Shown one piece after another: positions 8,333-15,129 of a stretch of 64,000 nucleotides of DNA. The position numbers were made by a program, and so were the translations under genes. The notes below the pieces were generated by a model. That model was not told the DNA's origin and searched no databases. It was given only the letters and a program-made list of their open reading frames with translations. This DNA comes from a virus. The DNA is taken from positions 1 to 64,000 of the IMG/VR virus record IMGVR_UViG_3300042868_010004; one strand, given 5' to 3'. The stretch's first letter is position 1. Each line of letters opens with the position of its first letter.

Positions 8333-8345
8333 GATTATTTTCTGA
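8262..8345 (+). CDS. Possible 27-aa single-span membrane peptide
   Basis: A short ORF overlapping the end of the previous gene in another frame. It encodes almost nothing but a hydrophobic helix (MLTLCLIVLGSILLSKLC) with a basic end. Size and character fit a phage micropeptide that inserts in the membrane. Support is limited to this hydrophobicity and to its position. Confidence 0.35.
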   Translation: MARFIMLTLCLIVLGSILLSKLCKIIF

Positions 8346-8361
8346 AAACAAAGAAAACCGC

Positions 8362-8390
8362 TTGACAGAAAAGATTCAATCTGAAAATCT
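8362..8390 (+). promoter_or_regulatory. Early-type promoter, leaderless start at 8397
   Basis: TTGACA (8362-8367), 17-bp spacer, AAATCT (8385-8390), then 6 nt to the ATG at 8397. The predicted +1 is at or next to the start codon. Confidence 0.5.
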
Positions 8391-8396
8391 CCTCCA

Positions 8397-8777
8397 ATGA
8401 ACAATAAATATCTACACCTTGCAATAGTCATTGCCGCCCTGTCTTTCCTATATTTCAAGTTTTACCGGAAGGAAACCCCGCCGCCCGCTCCCCCGCCTTC
8501 TGTCCGAATTGTCGAGCCGCCCCCGGCACCGCTTGTTGATACGGAATTTCTGATTGTAAATAAGGTTATGATTCCCGGAAAGATCATTAATACGAACGAA
8601 AAGTCAAGGTTCGATGGCCGGACAATTCAGAAAAATATTCCCCCGGTGCATTATTTGGTGATTCGCGGGACGGCGACCGGGAAGGAAAATGAAATTGAGG
8701 TTGGGCATATTGTTTTTAATGGAGTCCGCATCGGCGAGAGATATTCGGCGGAACAGATTCGGAAGATGGGAAATTAA
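8397..8777 (+). CDS. Membrane-anchored hypothetical protein, 126 aa
   Basis: The N-terminus carries one membrane helix (HLAIVIAALSFLYFKFY, about residues 7-23). A proline-rich stalk (TPPPAPPPS... EPPPAP) and a soluble beta-rich domain follow. The basic residues after the helix suggest the C-terminal domain is cytoplasmic if the positive-inside rule holds, although a periplasmic anchor is also possible. A promoter with its -10 only 6 nt upstream predicts a leaderless message. Function unknown. Confidence 0.7.
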   Translation: MNNKYLHLAIVIAALSFLYFKFYRKETPPPAPPPSVRIVEPPPAPLVDTEFLIVNKVMIPGKIINTNEKSRFDGRTIQKNIPPVHYLVIRGTATGKENEIEVGHIVFNGVRIGERYSAEQIRKMGN

Positions 8778-8787
8778 GAAAATTAAA

Positions 8788-9039
8788 ATGAAATACCGAA
8801 TACTCACACGCTGGCCGAAATCAAAACCGAGCTGGGGATACCTGCCGGAACACGATGGCGTAACGCTCACCCGCGCCCGCTCTATCGTGAATGGCGCGAA
8901 ACACTGGCAACCATGCGGACTACAGCAGCGCATTACGACAACCGGCGGGCGAATCATAAGCACGCATCGAAGCCGGATCGTCTCCCAGCAACGACAAGAC
9001 ATAATCCGCCGGACCTACCTTCCAGAGATCTTCACCTAA
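8788..9039 (+). CDS. Hypothetical protein, 83 aa
   Basis: Start at 8788 follows a short A-rich spacer after the preceding stop; an upstream in-frame ATG lies inside that gene. It begins MKYRILTRW, then Arg/Thr-rich sequence. Composition is somewhat unusual (many Arg, Thr, Gln) and the reading frame may not be conserved to its end. No family assigned. Confidence 0.5.
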   Translation: MKYRILTRWPKSKPSWGYLPEHDGVTLTRARSIVNGAKHWQPCGLQQRITTTGGRIISTHRSRIVSQQRQDIIRRTYLPEIFT

Positions 9040-9048
9040 TAATCCTTT

Positions 9049-9267
9049 ATGACAATTCTTGATATAATTAACAAGGCGGGGATGGAAAACATTAAAGTTC
9101 AGACCATGCACGGATCTCTCGTGAAAATGCATAAGAAAAAGCATGATACTGAATTAACTATTGCTACCGAGCATGAAAAAGGTGGAAGCGTTGCCCGCGA
9201 ATCAAACGGAATTGAAGGGGACTACCTCGGGCTGATCCTTTGGGTGCCTCGTAAGAATTTGAAATAA
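9049..9267 (+). CDS. Hypothetical protein, 72 aa
   Basis: Soluble protein with a His/Lys-rich segment (KMHKKKHDTELTIATEHEKG). Ends GLILWVPRKNLK. It lies 9 bp after the previous gene. No recognised domain. Confidence 0.6.
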   Translation: MTILDIINKAGMENIKVQTMHGSLVKMHKKKHDTELTIATEHEKGGSVARESNGIEGDYLGLILWVPRKNLK

Positions 9268-9279
9268 AAGGGTCTGCGT

Positions 9280-9474
9280 GTGATTATCTTCAAATATCAA
9301 ATAAAGAAGCTGCTGAAAGAAGCAGAAGAGAAAGGTTTCGCGCGGGGCTATGCGAAAGGCTGTTTGGATGGGTATCGAAATTGTGAGACTCATTCTCAAG
9401 AGGCTTTCCGGCATGCAATGGAGTTGTATAAACATGAGGTTCGGACTGGTCGCCGGGGGATTGGCAAGGAGTAA
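9280..9474 (+). CDS. Small helical protein, GTG start, 64 aa
   Basis: The frame begins with GTG at 9280; no ATG is available nearby. The product is almost entirely basic/acidic helix (YQIKKLLKEAEEKGFARGYA) with a Gly-x-x-x-Gly pattern. The next ATG starts 1 nt after its stop. Function unknown. Confidence 0.5.
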   Translation: MIIFKYQIKKLLKEAEEKGFARGYAKGCLDGYRNCETHSQEAFRHAMELYKHEVRTGRRGIGKE

Positions 9475-9475
9475 A

Positions 9476-9937
9476 ATGTTTTCCGTCCGAAAGTTTAATC
9501 TCGGCAAGACCACTCCGAATAATCCAATTTGGGATCAATTGCTTAGTCTGACTGTTCCGCGTTGGGCCGCACGGAGATACTTTAAGGGAATACGGGCTGG
9601 TTTGTATCCGGAGGGGAAATTCAATCTGTTGGCAGTCTTTGATAAGACAACAGAAAGAAAGGATCGCATGATTGCTTGGGGATTCTCTGGCGAGTTTGAT
9701 CCTTCCGAATATCCTGTTCTTTGGATATACACTGATCCTGAATTTCGCGGACAAGGCATACAAAAAGAGATTGTCATTCCGTATTTCAATCAGAAGAAGG
9801 ATTGTTTTTGTGTCATGATGAGGACGGCTGGGCAAAAGAAAATTTTCGGTGCTTTGAGGAAAAAAATCGACATTTCGGGTCGAAATCCAGTTGACAAGAG
9901 CCAATCTGATCAACAGGATGGCCTCCGATTTGCTTAA
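9476..9937 (+). CDS. GNAT-fold N-acetyltransferase-like protein
   Basis: Start at 9476, right after the previous stop; an upstream in-frame extension lies within that gene. The segment VLWIYTDPEFRGQGIQKEIV (about 81-100) is a GNAT motif A: a beta strand, then R-G-x-G-I/K that binds the acetyl-CoA pyrophosphate, then a helix. The rest fits a short GNAT (153 aa), but the C-terminal motif B is weak. Phage GNATs can modify host or phage proteins; no substrate can be inferred here. Confidence 0.6.
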   Translation: MFSVRKFNLGKTTPNNPIWDQLLSLTVPRWAARRYFKGIRAGLYPEGKFNLLAVFDKTTERKDRMIAWGFSGEFDPSEYPVLWIYTDPEFRGQGIQKEIVIPYFNQKKDCFCVMMRTAGQKKIFGALRKKIDISGRNPVDKSQSDQQDGLRFA

Positions 9938-9956
9938 AAAATCTGTAATATCTGTA

Positions 9957-10394
9957 ATGGAAAACCAAAACCAAACAACCAATTTTTCCGATCTTAAACT
10001 TGCCCGGAACTATATCGGAAAGGCGGATAATGCAAGATCTCGCGGGATCGAATTCAGCCTGAGTTTCACCGCGTATAAGAATTTAATGAGGGCGAAAAAA
10101 TGTCAAGTCACTGGAACTATTCTGACTGACCCCCGCCCGCAAAAAGACCTTCTGGCGACTGACCGAACGATTGACCGGATTGATTCTAAGAAAGGATACG
10201 TTTCCGGTAATGTCATGGCGGTCTGTCATGCTGTTAATGGCTTTAAGTCATTTTTTGAGAATGGGAATCACAATAAAATCATCACGCCGGAAATCGGAAT
10301 GAAAATTCTCGGAAAAATGGTTGACAAGACTGGGGAAGCGGGTAGAGTGGTTAAAGTTAAGACAAGTAATGTAAACGATCCGATTCCAAATTAA
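9957..10394 (+). CDS. HNH/treble-clef-type endonuclease-like protein
   Basis: A 145-residue protein with the block DRTIDRIDSKKGYVSGNVMA followed by VCHAVNGFK (about 71-99). This is the beta-hairpin plus helix seen in HNH/endonuclease VII-like phage proteins, preceded by a KCQVTG knuckle. The classic first His of HNH is not obvious, so the active site may be altered. Start at 9957 was chosen because the longer frame overlaps the previous gene. Likely a nuclease of the phage mobile or recombination set. Confidence 0.6.
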   Translation: MENQNQTTNFSDLKLARNYIGKADNARSRGIEFSLSFTAYKNLMRAKKCQVTGTILTDPRPQKDLLATDRTIDRIDSKKGYVSGNVMAVCHAVNGFKSFFENGNHNKIITPEIGMKILGKMVDKTGEAGRVVKVKTSNVNDPIPN

Positions 10395-10422
10395 AAAACA
10401 AACTTAAAAAACAAAAAAAAAT

Positions 10423-10785
10423 ATGAAAAAATACACAGTATATCAGGAGGGGCGCAAAACTCCAATTTCCGTGAATGCAGAAGAGTATTCCCGAAATGGG
10501 AACGTTTACTTCTTCATGGTTAAAGGCTCTGTTATTCAAACGATCCACAATGTCATTTCGGTTCGAGCGGAGGAAATTCCTCTTTCCGATGCGGAAATCA
10601 TCGCCTATCTTAAAGAAAAGCTGAGTCGGGCAGAAGGGATGGCGGAGAAATATAAGGATCTTTGCCGCCGAAAAGGCGAGGCCCTCTCTAGTATTCGTTC
10701 TCTCGCCCATGAAGTTGAATTTGGCTCGCGGAAAACTGCACTCGAAAGTATTTATAAAAAGACTGGGGAGGCGTATTCATTCTGA
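10423..10785 (+). CDS. Hypothetical protein, 120 aa
   Basis: N-terminal beta region (KKYTVYQEGRKTPISVNAEE), then a helical region with a basic coiled coil (KEKLSRAEGMAEKYKDLCRR). It is preceded by an A-rich leader and is the last gene before the tRNA cluster. No known family. Confidence 0.65.
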   Translation: MKKYTVYQEGRKTPISVNAEEYSRNGNVYFFMVKGSVIQTIHNVISVRAEEIPLSDAEIIAYLKEKLSRAEGMAEKYKDLCRRKGEALSSIRSLAHEVEFGSRKTALESIYKKTGEAYSF

Positions 10786-10818
10786 GGGTTGATTAATTGT
10801 CTTAATTGTTCTTTTTCC

Positions 10819-10894
10819 GAGTCGGTAGCTCAACTAGAAGAGCGTTGCCCTCCGAAGGCAAAGGTTGAAGATTCGATTTCTTCTCGACTCGCCA
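10819..10894 (+). tRNA. tRNA-Arg (anticodon CCG)
   Basis: Full cloverleaf by eye. The acceptor is GAGTCGG paired with TCGACTC, the D arm GCTC/GAGC, and the anticodon arm TTGCC-CTCCGAA-GGCAA with anticodon CCG. The T arm is GAAGA-TTCGATT-TCTTC, the discriminator is G, and CCA is encoded. It reads CGG, an Arg codon that is frequent in this phage. Confidence 0.93.
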
Positions 10895-10920
10895 CTTTTT
10901 GTTCTTTTTAGATAGTTTTT

Positions 10921-10997
10921 GCGCGATTGGTGTTTAACGGTCAGCACGCGAGTTTTCCAAACTTGATGTAAGGATTCAACTTCCTTATCGCGCTCCA
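10921..10997 (+). tRNA. tRNA-Gly (anticodon TCC)
   Basis: Acceptor GCGCGAT with ATCGCGC, D arm GTGT/GCAC with GG in the loop, anticodon arm CGAGT-TTTCCAA-ACTTG (anticodon TCC). T arm AAGGA-TTCAACT-TCCTT, discriminator T, CCA encoded. It reads GGA. Confidence 0.92.
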
Positions 10998-11021
10998 TTT
11001 TTGTTCTTTTTTAGAATTTTT

Positions 11022-11113
11022 GCAAGCGTATGCCGCCGTGGTTCTAACGCGGATAAAGCTAATTGGAATGAGATAATTTCAAATGTGGGTTCGAGTCCCA
11101 CCGCTTTGCACCA
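11022..11113 (+). tRNA. Aberrant tRNA-like sequence, isotype uncertain (Arg-TCT-like)
   Basis: The T arm (GTGGG-TTCGAGT-CCCAC), encoded CCA and an acceptor stem (GCAAGCG with CGCTTTGC, one bulged T) are clear. An anticodon-like hairpin CCGTG-GTTCTAA-CGCGG would give TCT (Arg, AGA). It starts only 7 nt after the acceptor, leaving no room for a D arm, and 32 nt lie between it and the T arm. An alternative fold uses CCGC/GCGG as the D stem and leaves a poor GAG anticodon arm. It may be a decayed, rearranged or otherwise unusual tRNA. Confidence 0.45.
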
Positions 11114-11130
11114 CTTTTATAAGCTCTTAT

Positions 11131-11205
11131 TGGCGAATAGCATAATGGTAGTGCCGAGCACTCATAATGCTTAAGGTATCAGTTCGACCCTGATTTCGCC
11201 AACCA
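11131..11205 (+). tRNA. tRNA-Met (anticodon CAT)
   Basis: Acceptor TGGCGAA with TTCGCCA, D arm GCAT/GTGC, anticodon arm GAGCA-CTCATAA-TGCTT (CAT), T arm ATCAG-TTCGACC-CTGAT, discriminator A, CCA encoded. The first acceptor pair is T-A, not the mismatch typical of initiators. CAT could also be tRNA-Ile2 if the C is modified. Confidence 0.92.
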
Positions 11206-11223
11206 CTTTATTATTAATTAGTT

Positions 11224-11400
11224 ATGAAAACATTTGAAGAATTGTCCGAAAAGGAAAAGATCGACCTTGAAAACGCCATGCCATTAGGATTGGTTGAAGT
11301 CCACTGCCCTTGGTGGTGCAAAGGCCATTGGGAAGATAAAATCAGAGGACCATTTTTTGATGAGGCATTTTATCGGCTGAAAGAAAAAAAAGCATTATGA
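11224..11400 (+). CDS. Small acidic protein, 58 aa
   Basis: ORF from ATG 11224 to TGA 11398-11400, overlapping the next start by ATGA. Sequence: charged N-terminus (KTFEELSEKEKIDLEN), then VEVHCPWWCKGHWEDK, a Cys-x-x-x-Cys/His/Trp cluster that could bind metal. Function unknown. Confidence 0.6.
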   Translation: MKTFEELSEKEKIDLENAMPLGLVEVHCPWWCKGHWEDKIRGPFFDEAFYRLKEKKAL

Positions 11401-11732
11401 AAACCAAATCCAAAACCAAAGAATACTCCCACGACTCCGAAGATCATATCAAATACTGGTATAACAGAACTACTCGCTGGTGGGAGGTTTACGATTATCT
11501 GAGAGGTGATTGGGTTGGATTTAATTTCAAGCATAAAATAGACGCACAGAACGCCGCTCATTATCATTACGAGAACGGAATCTATGCTTACGCGAATGGT
11601 GTTTTTGGTAATCCTTTGACCCGAAAAGATGTCTCGACTTGGGCCATGACAACCAAGAATGAAAAGAAATTCACTAAAATCACCCGGATAGACGGAAAAG
11701 AATTTACATGGGTAGGAATTGGCTGGGTATAA
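11397..11732 (+). CDS. Hypothetical protein, 111 aa
   Basis: ATGA overlap with the previous gene. Aromatic-rich (KYWYNRTTRWWEVYDYLRGD), soluble, ends TWVGIGWV. No domain recognised. Confidence 0.65.
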   Translation: MKTKSKTKEYSHDSEDHIKYWYNRTTRWWEVYDYLRGDWVGFNFKHKIDAQNAAHYHYENGIYAYANGVFGNPLTRKDVSTWAMTTKNEKKFTKITRIDGKEFTWVGIGWV

Positions 11733-11759
11733 CAAATAAAAATTAAATTAATTTGCGCT

Positions 11760-12038
11760 ATGAATAACAATCTTCAAAACGACATAGAAAAATTAGAGCG
11801 CGAAAATAAAATCTTCCGCCGGTTGCTCGCCCTATCTTACTCCGGGGCCGGAAATTTATATCACGACGACGGCGAATTGCAAGACTCCTCCTCTGTGCCT
11901 TTAATTGATTTCCGGAGGGATTCCGCCGAGGAGATTGAAGATAAGATTCAGCAAAGGGGTCTGAATTGCTTGAAAGAAGAATTGTCTCGCAATCCGAATT
12001 TTTGGGAAGACCTGAAAAAACCGAAAATCCAGCCTTGA
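11760..12038 (+). CDS. Small coiled-coil phage protein, 92 aa
   Basis: Short coiled-coil start (DIEKLERENKIFRRLLALSY) followed by LYHDDGELQDSSSVPLIDFR, then a C-terminal helix. The DDGELQD-x(5-7)-P-x-IDF-x-RD pattern recurs in small phage proteins of unknown role. The A/T leader has no strong Shine-Dalgarno. Confidence 0.7.
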   Translation: MNNNLQNDIEKLERENKIFRRLLALSYSGAGNLYHDDGELQDSSSVPLIDFRRDSAEEIEDKIQQRGLNCLKEELSRNPNFWEDLKKPKIQP

Positions 12039-12063
12039 CGCGCCCGCAATCTCTTGTCAGTCT
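12035..12063 (+). promoter_or_regulatory. Early-type promoter, leaderless start at 12070
   Basis: TTGACG (12035-12040), 17-bp spacer, CAGTCT (12058-12063), then 6 nt (tccgat) to the ATG. The -35 overlaps the end of the preceding gene. Confidence 0.55.
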
Positions 12064-12069
12064 TCCGAT

Positions 12070-12321
12070 ATGAAATCCCTAGGATCATATAACTCCTTCC
12101 CCTACTATTTCTTAACGGATAATCCTTCCGACTTTTATGTATTCCGGCGGCTCTCAAAAGATGGCGGAGGAGAGTGCTCTGGTTGGATTAAAGGGCGGGC
12201 CGACCTCTGGCATAAACTTTTTAACATGAAAGACAAAACGGAATTCCGCGCCCTCTGTGATCGAATTTTTGAATGCCGTCCGAAGAATATTCTTTCGGGG
12301 CAGAATAGTTTTAAGGAATGA
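12070..12321 (+). CDS. Hypothetical protein, 83 aa
   Basis: Aromatic N-terminal half (YNSFPYYFLTDNPSDFYVFR), C-terminal FRALCDRIFECRPKN with two Cys. Start fixed by a promoter whose -10 ends 6 nt upstream. Function unknown. Confidence 0.65.
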   Translation: MKSLGSYNSFPYYFLTDNPSDFYVFRRLSKDGGGECSGWIKGRADLWHKLFNMKDKTEFRALCDRIFECRPKNILSGQNSFKE

Positions 12322-12346
12322 CAGACCGGAAGGAGAGATTTCCAAA

Positions 12347-12553
12347 ATGAAAACACTACAAATTAAGCGCTTGGCCCTCTTCTGCAATATAGATCGTTGG
12401 ACTTGGCTCGGCTATTCAGTTGCTAAAGACGGGCATAATATCATTGGGTCAATCTGTTTTTTGACTTTGGAGTTCGGTTTTGAATATGTCTGGAAAAACT
12501 TTGAAGAAAACGGAAAAAGAAAAAAATATTTTTGGAATTTGGCGAAAATTTAA
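12347..12553 (+). CDS. Hypothetical protein, 68 aa
   Basis: Start at 12347, with an AAGGAG about 10 nt upstream, is preferred to an in-frame upstream start that overlaps the previous gene. It has a hydrophobic middle (GHNIIGSICFLTLEFGF) that may be buried or membrane-associated. Family unknown. Confidence 0.6.
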   Translation: MKTLQIKRLALFCNIDRWTWLGYSVAKDGHNIIGSICFLTLEFGFEYVWKNFEENGKRKKYFWNLAKI

Positions 12554-12574
12554 AACAAGCCACAAAAATCTGTC

Positions 12575-12603
12575 TTGACTCCGACCCGCCTTCCATCCAG
12601 CCT
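12575..12603 (+). promoter_or_regulatory. Early-type promoter, leaderless start at 12610
   Basis: TTGACT (12575-12580), 17-bp spacer, CAGCCT (12598-12603), 6 nt to ATG 12610. Confidence 0.55.
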
Positions 12604-12609
12604 CTCCCC

Positions 12610-12984
12610 ATGTCCGAACGAACTTCATACGATCATCCCGCTCAAACCTACACCGATGTTTGCCCGGAGAATGGCGCTACAAAATTCGGCTTTCTGAATA
12701 AATGGGAGAAGACTAATTCATGGTTTTACAAGCTTCCGAATGGCGAATTTGGCTGTTATCCAGCGGCTCACTCTTCTATATTTGAGCCCGAACGGACGGA
12801 CTCCGGGTATGAGAAGACAACGGTTGCCGAAATACGGAATGGCCCACTTCTGGGCTTTTACTCCGAGAGATTCATGGTTAATTCAAACACGAAGATTGCT
12901 ATGAGGCAGATTGAACGGAGAATTCATAAGCTTCTTGCTGACAAGGAGTGGAAGAGAGAAAATGCAAGAAAGGCAATGATTTAG
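12610..12984 (+). CDS. Hypothetical protein, 124 aa
   Basis: Start at 12610 is fixed by the promoter 6 nt upstream; a longer frame to 12532 would begin inside the previous gene. Soluble, with a W-x-F-Y-x-L-P-x-G-x-F-G-C-Y segment (WFYKLPNGEFGCYP) and a C-terminal basic helix. No known family. Confidence 0.65.
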   Translation: MSERTSYDHPAQTYTDVCPENGATKFGFLNKWEKTNSWFYKLPNGEFGCYPAAHSSIFEPERTDSGYEKTTVAEIRNGPLLGFYSERFMVNSNTKIAMRQIERRIHKLLADKEWKRENARKAMI

Positions 12985-12986
12985 TC

Positions 12987-13015
12987 TTGACTCCCATTTG
13001 TCTTCCGTCCAGTCT
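12987..13015 (+). promoter_or_regulatory. Early-type promoter before 13037 operon
   Basis: TTGACT (12987-12992), 17-bp spacer, CAGTCT (13010-13015), then a 21-nt A/C-rich leader to ATG 13037. Confidence 0.55.
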
Positions 13016-13036
13016 CATACACGAACAAAACAAATA

Positions 13037-13135
13037 ATGAAAACAAAACAAATCGCATTCTGGCGGCATGATACATTTCCCTTTTGCCTTTGGGGTGAAA
13101 TTCTGAACGAAAATACAGGCTATGGAAATGAATGA
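13037..13135 (+). CDS. Small phage protein, 32 aa, possibly shortened
   Basis: ATG after an A/C-rich leader and a promoter. The sequence AFWRHDTFPFCLWGEI matches the start of a known small phage protein type (W-x-x-D-x-F-P-Y/F-x-L-x-G-x-V), which is usually longer. It ends at TGA 13133-13135 and overlaps the next ORF by 8 bp. It may be a truncated member. Confidence 0.5.
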   Translation: MKTKQIAFWRHDTFPFCLWGEILNENTGYGNE

Positions 13136-13241
13136 CGCAGACCGTTTTGTATGGATGGCCAAGCACTTCCAAATGTTTCGACTCGTAATTGGCGGGGCGA
13201 CACTGAAATATTTCGGACCAACGGGCGATATTGAATTATGA
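13128..13241 (+). CDS. Small protein, 37 aa
   Basis: Overlaps both neighbours. Begins NDADRFVWMAKHFQMF and contains a strand GATLKYFGPTGDIEL. The D-A-x-R-F-x-W start is typical of very small phage proteins of unknown role. The next gene overlaps by ATGA. Confidence 0.5.
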   Translation: MNDADRFVWMAKHFQMFRLVIGGATLKYFGPTGDIEL

Positions 13242-13414
13242 AATGGGAAGAATTACATAAACCAGACTTGTCAAAACCTGTTGCAAGAATTTCTAAAGAA
13301 GCCGCCGAACTTTTTGATGATGATTCGTTGGTTGCTCTTTTGATTTCTCGCGGTGTTAACATGAAAAGGAAAACAAAAATTGACGAACATGGGCAAGTGT
13401 TTTACCTTGAATGA
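13238..13414 (+). CDS. Small protein, 58 aa
   Basis: Four-base overlaps on both sides place it firmly in this operon. Helical centre (VARISKEAAELFDDDSLVAL) and a basic tail. No recognised domain. Confidence 0.6.
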   Translation: MKWEELHKPDLSKPVARISKEAAELFDDDSLVALLISRGVNMKRKTKIDEHGQVFYLE

Positions 13415-13908
13415 TGACCCCTCCGATTAAAATAATTCATGTCCGCCAACAAACGGATTATACATGTGGCGCGGCATCATTCGGAATGCTATTTGGTATT
13501 TCCGAGGCAGAGGCCGCTCGGCTGGTCCGAACGGATAAATCGGGAACCCATGTCGGAGATGTTATGAGCTGCCTGAGAGATAAAGAGATACCTCACGAAA
13601 TCATTAATCTGAATAAAGATTTCGAACTGGTAATCCCCGATCTGATTACGGTCTCTCTGAAATTCCCAGTGTATGTCTCTGGATTATTCAAAGACAGAAA
13701 ATTCAGTAAAGGCCGTTGCCGCGAGCGCCGCCATGCTTTTGTCTTGTCTGACAGATTGATTTACGATCCCGGAGAGGATCGAGAGATGACTTGGGAATCA
13801 TTTCGATCTGTTTTCAATCACTCTCTGACGATCAATTCGGCAATCATAATTGACATTGAATGCCCGAACTTTCTGAAAAACAGTCGAGAAAATCCTCTCG
13901 CTGCATGA
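13411..13908 (+). CDS. C39-like papain-fold cysteine peptidase
   Basis: A 165-residue protein with the peptidase C39-like active-site layout. The block QQTDYTCGAAS puts the nucleophile at Cys19, RRHAF gives a general base at about His108, and IYDPG gives an Asp at about 119 ordering the His. Families of this fold include bacteriocin-leader peptidases and BtrH/guanylate-cyclase-like thiol proteins. No transporter or leader peptide is nearby, so it is more likely a free-standing effector or anti-host peptidase. It is fourth in an overlapping operon. Fold call good; substrate unknown. Confidence 0.7.
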   Translation: MMTPPIKIIHVRQQTDYTCGAASFGMLFGISEAEAARLVRTDKSGTHVGDVMSCLRDKEIPHEIINLNKDFELVIPDLITVSLKFPVYVSGLFKDRKFSKGRCRERRHAFVLSDRLIYDPGEDREMTWESFRSVFNHSLTINSAIIIDIECPNFLKNSRENPLAA

Positions 13909-13923
13909 AAACCTAATATTATT

Positions 13924-14052
13924 TTGACCCCTGAATATTTATATCTGTTCGTCCTTGTTCTGATTCTTGGGAAAATGATCGGGCCAATAGACCAAAAAGA
14001 CAAAAATACAAAAAAAACGAGTATTCCTGAAAAATTCCGAAAAAACACTTGA
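13924..14052 (+). CDS. Possible 42-aa membrane peptide with TTG start
   Basis: Frame opened by TTG at 13924 and closed by a TGA that overlaps the next promoter's -35 box. It encodes one hydrophobic helix (YLYLFVLVLILGKMIG) then a Lys-rich tail. Only the helix and the otherwise empty gap support it. Confidence 0.3.
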   Translation: MTPEYLYLFVLVLILGKMIGPIDQKDKNTKKTSIPEKFRKNT

Positions 14053-14077
14053 CCAGTTCGGCTCCGTCTGTCAGTAT
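14049..14077 (+). promoter_or_regulatory. Early-type promoter before 14142
   Basis: TTGACC (14049-14054), 17-bp spacer, CAGTAT (14072-14077). It is followed by tgaatcgttagac and a long A/C-rich leader. Confidence 0.55.
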
Positions 14078-14141
14078 TTGAATCGTTAGACAAACACAAA
14101 CCAAAACACAAACCCGTTAGAATCAAATAAAAATCCGAAAA

Positions 14142-14441
14142 ATGAACGCCCCCGTAGTTCTAAATAGTAAAGTCAGCCCACGAGTGAATCACCAGAGCAA
14201 CATTTTGAGTGCCATGGACGAGATTGCCCGCGCGACAGAAAACTTGGAGAAGGTTAATTCCCGGTATCGTTATACAGTCATGGTCGGAAACAAATATGCC
14301 TTCCGCGATACTAATTCTCCAAAGCGTTACTCTTTGTCCGATAAGCCTTTTTACTTCTATCAAGAATCGCTGGCAAGGGATTGCCTCCGTAGTTTGCCGG
14401 GCCGACCTGTCTTTAATGCGGAGCTGATGACAAACAATTAG
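14142..14441 (+). CDS. Hypothetical protein, 99 aa
   Basis: Soluble, helix ILSAMDEIARATENLEKVNS, then a beta-rich part (YRYTVMVGNKYAFRD). About 65 nt of A/C-rich leader follow the promoter. Family unknown. Confidence 0.65.
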   Translation: MNAPVVLNSKVSPRVNHQSNILSAMDEIARATENLEKVNSRYRYTVMVGNKYAFRDTNSPKRYSLSDKPFYFYQESLARDCLRSLPGRPVFNAELMTNN

Positions 14442-14465
14442 ACAGTCCCCAAACGGTTCCGCGTT

Positions 14466-14693
14466 ATGAAGGTTTTATCTGTCAATCTATCCTATTTGGA
14501 AAATCTGAAATTCAAACTCAGAGAGCTGGAAGAGAATGGGTATTTTTTGTGGTTTGATTTTGAACTTTCTGACTGGTCCTGTTTTAAGGGTGAAAAATGG
14601 GAGGACTCGTTCGATATTTCCGGCTGGGTTGTCAGTGGGCAAGATAAAAATCAGGTGATAGAAACGGCTTTTCTCTATCTGTGGACGCGCTGA
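14466..14693 (+). CDS. Hypothetical protein, 75 aa
   Basis: Acidic, tryptophan-rich (WFDFELSDWSCFKGEKWEDS). No domain recognised. Confidence 0.6.
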   Translation: MKVLSVNLSYLENLKFKLRELEENGYFLWFDFELSDWSCFKGEKWEDSFDISGWVVSGQDKNQVIETAFLYLWTR

Positions 14694-14713
14694 ATCAGAG
14701 TTGATTGGCTTGT

Positions 14714-15127
14714 ATGAATACTCGAATATACAATCGCGCGATTGAAATTGCTACCGCCCTAAAAACAAAAAAGACCGGAAAATCCCATCATTGTTGTTTA
14801 ATTTATAGGAAAGGTAAAACAGTTGCAATAGGGATTAATGACTATACAAAGGCTCATAATTCAAATCGTTTTGGCCGATACGAGAATCATAAGGGTTATC
14901 TGACCGAATATAGAGCCTGTAGGCACGCGGAACTGTCTGCCGTTATCCGCTATGGCGAGGAAGATTTAAGTGATTGTGAAATGCTGGTGGTCCGAATTGA
15001 CAAAGATAATAATCCAACCCTTTCCCGCCCTTGTCCGAACTGCGCTCGCGTTGTTGGTGGACTAAATATTAAGAAGGTCTTCTATTCGGATTCGGATGGG
15101 AATTTTATTCAAGACGAAAGATTTTAA
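14714..15127 (+). CDS. Cytidine/dCMP deaminase-like zinc enzyme
   Basis: A 137-residue protein with the zinc-dependent deaminase signature. The motif CRHAELSAV has His71 as zinc ligand and Glu73 as catalytic acid, and SRPCPNCARV has Cys107 and Cys110 as the other zinc ligands. These enzymes deaminate cytosine in nucleosides, dCMP or nucleic acid; phages use dCMP deaminase to balance dTMP supply. The short length without extra allosteric segments fits a small CDA-like member, so the substrate is not settled. Start at ATG 14714 is preferred to an in-frame TTG nine bases upstream. Confidence 0.75.
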   Translation: MNTRIYNRAIEIATALKTKKTGKSHHCCLIYRKGKTVAIGINDYTKAHNSNRFGRYENHKGYLTEYRACRHAELSAVIRYGEEDLSDCEMLVVRIDKDNNPTLSRPCPNCARVVGGLNIKKVFYSDSDGNFIQDERF

Positions 15128-15129
15128 TT

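Noticed and set aside
9290-9982. 230-residue minus-strand open frame
   Set aside because: Overlaps several + strand genes with better starts, spacing and a GNAT motif; no supporting feature on the minus strand.
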